DNA from: JBBIOI01 sp037443425
Lineage (GTDB): Bacteria; Desulfobacterota; BSN033; UBA1163
Direction: 5' to 3'
DNA length: 9,035 bases
Assembly (NCBI GenBank): GCA_037443425.1
Contig: JBBIOI010000131.1
Span: 1-9,035 of the forward strand
A program made the translations under genes and the position numbers. Under the pieces are notes generated by a model that saw only the letters and a list, made by a program, of their open reading frames with translations, was not told the DNA's origin and did not search any database. Of this stretch, positions 6,816 through 9,035 are shown in pieces (within the stretch, counting starts at the first letter, position 1; every line of letters starts with the position of its first letter).

Positions 6816-8447
6816 ATGGAAGAGATTAAAACTGATGTATTAGTGATAGGAAGCGGTTTGGCTGGTATAATAGCTGGCCTTGAGGCAAGTAATGCAGGCT
6901 CAGATGTAGTTATTACAGGGAAATTTGCAATTGGTATGGGTACTAATAGTTCCTTAGCAGGAGGTTTTTTTGCAGCAGAGACATCAAGCTTTTCAAAAGA
7001 GGCTCATCTCAATGAGACATTAACCTATGGAAAGGGATTAAACAAAAAGAAATTAGTAAAGGTCATGACAGAAAAGGGACGAATCGGTATAGAAAAATTG
7101 TTAGAATATGGAGTACCCCTTGTTGAAGGGAAGAGAGGTTATGAGGTGAAGGGGGAAGAAGGCTCCTCGCAGCTACCAGGTGTTATCATGATGAAGGCTT
7201 TGGTAGATAGGATAAGAAAGAGTCCTATAAAGCTATTTCCAGGATTGAATATTTTTGAACTGATCGTTGAGGATAATGAAATTCGTGGGGCATTTGGGTT
7301 CTTAAGAGATGGAAGAAATGTCATAGTATATTCCAAAGCAATTATCTTGGCAACGGGTGGAGGGGGTGGTATCTTTTTTAGGAATGATAATCAAAAAAGT
7401 ATTCTTGGAGATGGTTATGCAATTGCTTTAAAAGCAGGACTTCCAATCTTTGATTTAGAATTTGTTCAGTTTTATCCTTTTGTTCTGGCAGAACCAAGGC
7501 TTTCAAGTATTATTCTTGTTCCACCTTTTCCAAAGGAGATGAGATTCTTTGATGCTCAAGGTAGAGACCCTTTTGAAGATTCAGAGATAAAAGGAGATTA
7601 TCATAAGGGAATCATCTTTTATAGAGATTATTTATCTATAAGACTTTATGAAGCATCAAAGAGGTGCGATGTTTATTGTGACTTGAGGGATGTTCCAGAT
7701 TGGAAATGGATGCGTTTTCCCTTAAATTTTTTAATAAAATCAAAATTTCCATTTCGAAAAAGACCGTTTCTCATTTCTCCTGCTGCCCATTTCTTTATGG
7801 GGGGTGTAGAAATAGATGAATCATGTAGGACAGAGATATCTGGGCTATATGCATGTGGAGAGATTGTCTGGGGTATTCATGGGGCGAATCGTTTGGGAGG
7901 AAACGCATTAACCGAGTGTTTGGTTTTTGGTGAAATTTCAGGAAAGCAGGCAGCCCAATATGCTAAGCCAAAAGAATTTAAACTTTCACCCTTAATGAAA
8001 AAAAAGTCAGAAAAAAGGATTAAAGAATATTTAAAGAAAAAGAAAGGGGCATTTGAGCGGCCAAAAGATATTCTAAGAGAGATAAAAGATTTGGCTTGGA
8101 AATATGCTGGTCCTGTGAGAGAAGAAACAGGATTAAAAGAAGGATTGGATCGATTGAGATATATAGAAGAGAAAGTAGAAAGGATTTATCCTGAAGAGTT
8201 AAAAGACCTTTTTTTGAAAAAGGATTTAGAAAATATCTCGATTATTCTTAAAGCAATTTTAAAAGGTAGTTTAATTCGTAAAGAGAGCAGAGGATCATTC
8301 TTTCGTAAGGATTTCCCAAAACAAGATGATGAGAACTGGCTTAAAAACACTTCTTATAAATTAGAAAATGGAGAAATCATTATAAGCCATAAATCTCTTT
8401 GTCATTCCGAGCGAAGTGAAGAATCCTTTAATATTACAACAGGTTAA
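6816..8447 (+). CDS. FAD-dependent oxidoreductase, fumarate reductase/succinate dehydrogenase/L-aspartate oxidase flavoprotein family
   Basis: A 543-residue soluble flavoprotein of the FAD_binding_2 family. It has a dinucleotide fold (VIGSGLAG, 10-17), ATGGGGG (179-185), GDGYAIALKAG (198-208) and EFVQFYP (215-221; relatives usually have QFHP). Further motifs are FYRDY with probable catalytic Arg270, PAAHFFMGG with substrate-side His325, GLYACGE (343-349), HGANRLGGNALTE (355-367; Arg359 probably substrate-binding) and the C-terminal ESRGSFFRKDFP (490-501). The covalent-FAD histidine of FrdA/SdhA is absent: the region reads MGTNSSLAGG (41-50), so FAD should be non-covalent, as in NadB. Substrate cannot be decided between succinate/fumarate, aspartate or another acid, and no iron-sulfur subunit lies in the window. 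AAAGGA (6804-6809) supports ATG 6816, 3 bases after the DUF3108 stop. The last 15 residues (CHSERSEESFNITTG) come from an intergenic repeat; the original end was probably near residue 527. Confidence 0.88.
   Translation: MEEIKTDVLVIGSGLAGIIAGLEASNAGSDVVITGKFAIGMGTNSSLAGGFFAAETSSFSKEAHLNETLTYGKGLNKKKLVKVMTEKGRIGIEKLLEYGVPLVEGKRGYEVKGEEGSSQLPGVIMMKALVDRIRKSPIKLFPGLNIFELIVEDNEIRGAFGFLRDGRNVIVYSKAIILATGGGGGIFFRNDNQKSILGDGYAIALKAGLPIFDLEFVQFYPFVLAEPRLSSIILVPPFPKEMRFFDAQGRDPFEDSEIKGDYHKGIIFYRDYLSIRLYEASKRCDVYCDLRDVPDWKWMRFPLNFLIKSKFPFRKRPFLISPAAHFFMGGVEIDESCRTEISGLYACGEIVWGIHGANRLGGNALTECLVFGEISGKQAAQYAKPKEFKLSPLMKKKSEKRIKEYLKKKKGAFERPKDILREIKDLAWKYAGPVREETGLKEGLDRLRYIEEKVERIYPEELKDLFLKKDLENISIILKAILKGSLIRKESRGSFFRKDFPKQDDENWLKNTSYKLENGEIIISHKSLCHSERSEESFNITTG
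8401..8426 (+). repeat. 'CHSERSEES' dispersed repeat, overlapping the flavoprotein 3' end
   Basis: GTCATTCCGAGCGAAGTGAA followed by GAATCC matches the widespread intergenic repeat that translates as CHSERSEES in draft genomes. Here it is in frame with the flavoprotein and supplies its C-terminal tail, with the stop codon at 8445-8447 just beyond. A degenerate second copy lies at 8491-8512. Confidence 0.75.
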
Positions 8448-8490
8448 AACTACCTCTCATCCTGCACAAAGTCTTTTCAGCACAGCACAT

Positions 8491-8512
8491 CATAATTTCG
8501 AGCGAAGCATAC
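8491..8512 (+). repeat. Degenerate second copy of the TCGAGCGAAG repeat
   Basis: CATAATTTCGAGCGAAGCAT and the following ACTCC-type end resemble the repeat at 8401-8426: the TCAT-like start is decayed, CGAGCGAAG is exact, and the TCC end is kept. Same orientation, about 90 bases downstream. Confidence 0.5.
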
Positions 8513-8617
8513 TCCATGATCAACTTACGAAGAGTTTAGTATATTCTGACCTCAAACTCCTGCTATCCAAACTTTTATTAGTGGGAGCATAAAATAAATG
8601 ACACCTTGATAAGGTTT

Positions 8618-8643
8618 GGCAAGCCACAAGGGCTTGCCCTACG
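8618..8643 (+). repeat. Hairpin repeat unit A
   Basis: GGCAAGCC (8618-8625) and GGCTTGCC (8631-8638) form a perfect 8-bp stem around ACAAG, followed by CTACG. The sequence belongs to the GTAGGGCAAG-type class of dispersed intergenic repeats seen in many bacteria (from memory). Confidence 0.65.
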
Positions 8644-8662
8644 AGAAATTAATAATTTATTC

Positions 8663-8688
8663 CGTAGGGCAAAGGCTTGTCCCTTGCC
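8663..8688 (-). repeat. Hairpin repeat unit B, inverted copy of unit A
   Basis: CGTAGGGCAA opens this unit and is identical to the reverse complement of unit A's end. GGCAAAGG (8668-8675) pairs with CCCTTGCC (8681-8688) with one A-C mismatch, and the loop CTTGT is the exact reverse complement of unit A's loop. The two units differ only in the three inner stem positions on each side. Confidence 0.65.
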
Positions 8689-8710
8689 GTATTTAGTTTC
8701 ATTTCTTATG

Positions 8711-8757
8711 TAGGATTACGACACAGTGTCGTTGAATGGTGCGTGGCAATCCGACGA
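8711..8757. repeat. Decayed dispersed repeat with a tight palindrome
   Basis: ACGACACAGTGTCGT (8718-8732) is palindromic apart from its central base. It is followed by GCGTGGCAATCC (8741-8752), which resembles the inner part of common GTCATTGCGAGCG...GTGGCAATC repeats, and then GACGAAG. It reads as a worn copy of the same broad repeat class as 8401-8426, but the match is partial. Confidence 0.35.
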
Positions 8758-8773
8758 AGTCCCACCTCCTCAA

Positions 8774-8802
8774 TCTGAAAAATTTTTAAATAGTTTTTCA
8801 GA
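8774..8802. repeat. 9-bp inverted repeat
   Basis: TCTGAAAAA (8774-8782) and TTTTTCAGA (8794-8802) are exact reverse complements around an 11-base AT-rich loop. The stem is AT-rich and short of GC, so terminator activity would be weak. Confidence 0.35.
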
Positions 8803-8820
8803 GAACTCAAAAATTTCTGG

Positions 8821-8933
8821 AGTTTCCTGAGTTTTTGATAATAATTTTTTCTAATTCATTGAAACTATTTAGTTAATTAAGGATTTACAAGTTAGAAGGA
8901 AATTTTTTAAATAAAGTTAGAGATTCCTGAGTT
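8821..8933 (+). repeat. Direct repeat AG(T/A)TTCCTGAGTT, two copies 100 bases apart
   Basis: The 13-mer occurs at 8821-8833 and 8921-8933 with one mismatch. An inverted partial copy, AACTCA, lies at 8804-8809. The downstream copy ends 10 bases before the TATAAT of the next gene, where an activator site would fall. Confidence 0.35.
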
Positions 8934-8943
8934 AAATATAGGC

Positions 8944-8949
8944 TATAAT
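8944..8949 (+). promoter_or_regulatory. Putative -10 element of the gene starting at 8986
   Basis: A perfect TATAAT lies 37 bases before the ATG, giving a leader of about 30 bases. No good -35 hexamer sits 16-18 bases upstream; instead the repeat copy at 8921-8933 occupies that region, so activator dependence is possible. Confidence 0.4.
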
Positions 8950-8985
8950 GTTGAGAAGATTGATTATCAAGAAAATGGAGGAGTT

Positions 8986-9035
8986 ATGAGCGTAGAATCT
9001 AATACTGTAGCGAGTTTGAAGGGGCAGCTTTCAAA
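8986..9035 (+). CDS. Start of an unidentified gene, cut by the window end
   Basis: ATG at 8986 is preceded by GGAGGAG (8977-8983), a strong ribosome site four bases from the start if GGAGG is taken as the core. Sixteen codons are visible, MSVESNTVASLKGQLS, with no stop before the window ends. The stretch is hydrophilic and is not a signal peptide. It is too short to assign a family. Confidence 0.6.
   Translation, partial: MSVESNTVASLKGQLS

Larger units (their letters stand above)
8588..8710. mobile_element. MITE-like or paired-REP palindromic element (~123 bp)
   Basis: Two hairpin units in opposite orientation (8618-8643 and 8663-8688) lie within imperfect terminal inverted repeats. The left end CATAAAATAAATGACAC (8588-8604) matches the reverse complement of the right end (8696-8710, CATAAGAAATGAAAC) apart from a small indel and one substitution. 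No coding capacity and no convincing target-site duplication are seen. It could be a non-autonomous transposon, a BIME-like pair of REP sequences, or both. Confidence 0.45.
8448..8985. other. 538-base gene-free, repeat-rich intergenic region
   Basis: I see no credible gene here. Contents in order: a decayed TCGAGCGAAG repeat (8491-8512), a MITE-like palindrome (8588-8710) with two hairpins, a decayed repeat (8711-8757), an AT-rich stretch with a 9-bp inverted repeat (8774-8802), a spaced direct repeat (8821-8833 and 8921-8933) and a TATAAT promoter element for the gene starting at 8986. No clear intrinsic terminator follows the flavoprotein, although the hairpins could end its transcript. Confidence 0.7.

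Noticed and set aside
8401..8447. C-terminal tail CHSERSEES as a functional peptide motif
   Set aside because: The sequence matches a known repeat translation artefact rather than a conserved protein feature.
8401..8757. CRISPR array
   Set aside because: The repeats differ from each other, are irregularly spaced and palindromic, and there are no uniform spacers or cas genes.

Overview
This is an AT-rich bacterial window of 9,035 bases carrying six complete protein genes and the first 50 bases of a seventh. It suggests a free-living, probably anaerobic or microaerophilic bacterium. The evidence is an oxygen-independent, adenosylcobalamin-dependent ribonucleotide reductase, a fumarate-reductase-type flavoprotein, and intergenic repeats of the type that translate as 'CHSERSEES'. 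In my memory those repeats are common in Nitrospirota, deltaproteobacterial lineages and several candidate phyla. The phylum cannot be fixed from this window alone.

Layout. Positions 1-141 are a leader with a perfect 10-bp hairpin ahead of a secreted UlaG/UPF0173-type metallo-beta-lactamase-fold hydrolase (142-933, +). Convergent to it is a minus-strand pair: a glyoxalase-II/LACTB2-like metallo-beta-lactamase-fold protein (3548-2580) followed after 19 bases by a membrane-anchored class III adenylate cyclase (2560-947). Positions 3549-3764 are a divergent control region. It has plausible sigma-70 promoters in both directions that share the unusual extended -10 sequence TGCTAACCT, plus two inverted repeats. 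Rightwards runs a tight cluster: nrdJ (3765-6014), a DUF3108-type exported protein (6021-6812; 6-base gap) and an FAD-dependent flavoprotein of the succinate dehydrogenase/fumarate reductase/L-aspartate oxidase family (6816-8447; 3-base gap).

Positions 8448-8985 hold no gene but are dense in repeats. They contain two degenerate TCGAGCGAAG-type repeats, the first of which supplies the last ~15 codons of the flavoprotein. They also contain a head-to-head pair of hairpins inside a MITE-like palindrome of about 123 bp, a further decayed repeat, and a promoter-like TATAAT region leading to a new gene that starts at 8986 and runs off the window.

How the genes work together. NrdJ makes deoxynucleotides. 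The cyclase is predicted to make cAMP in response to an unknown signal sensed by its seven-helix membrane domain. The functions of the two hydrolases, the DUF3108 protein and the flavoprotein are known only at family level. I see no CRISPR array, tRNA, rRNA, transposase, phage gene or recognisable defence system. The most unusual material is the repeat cluster at 8400-8940 and the shared promoter motif at 3580-3706.
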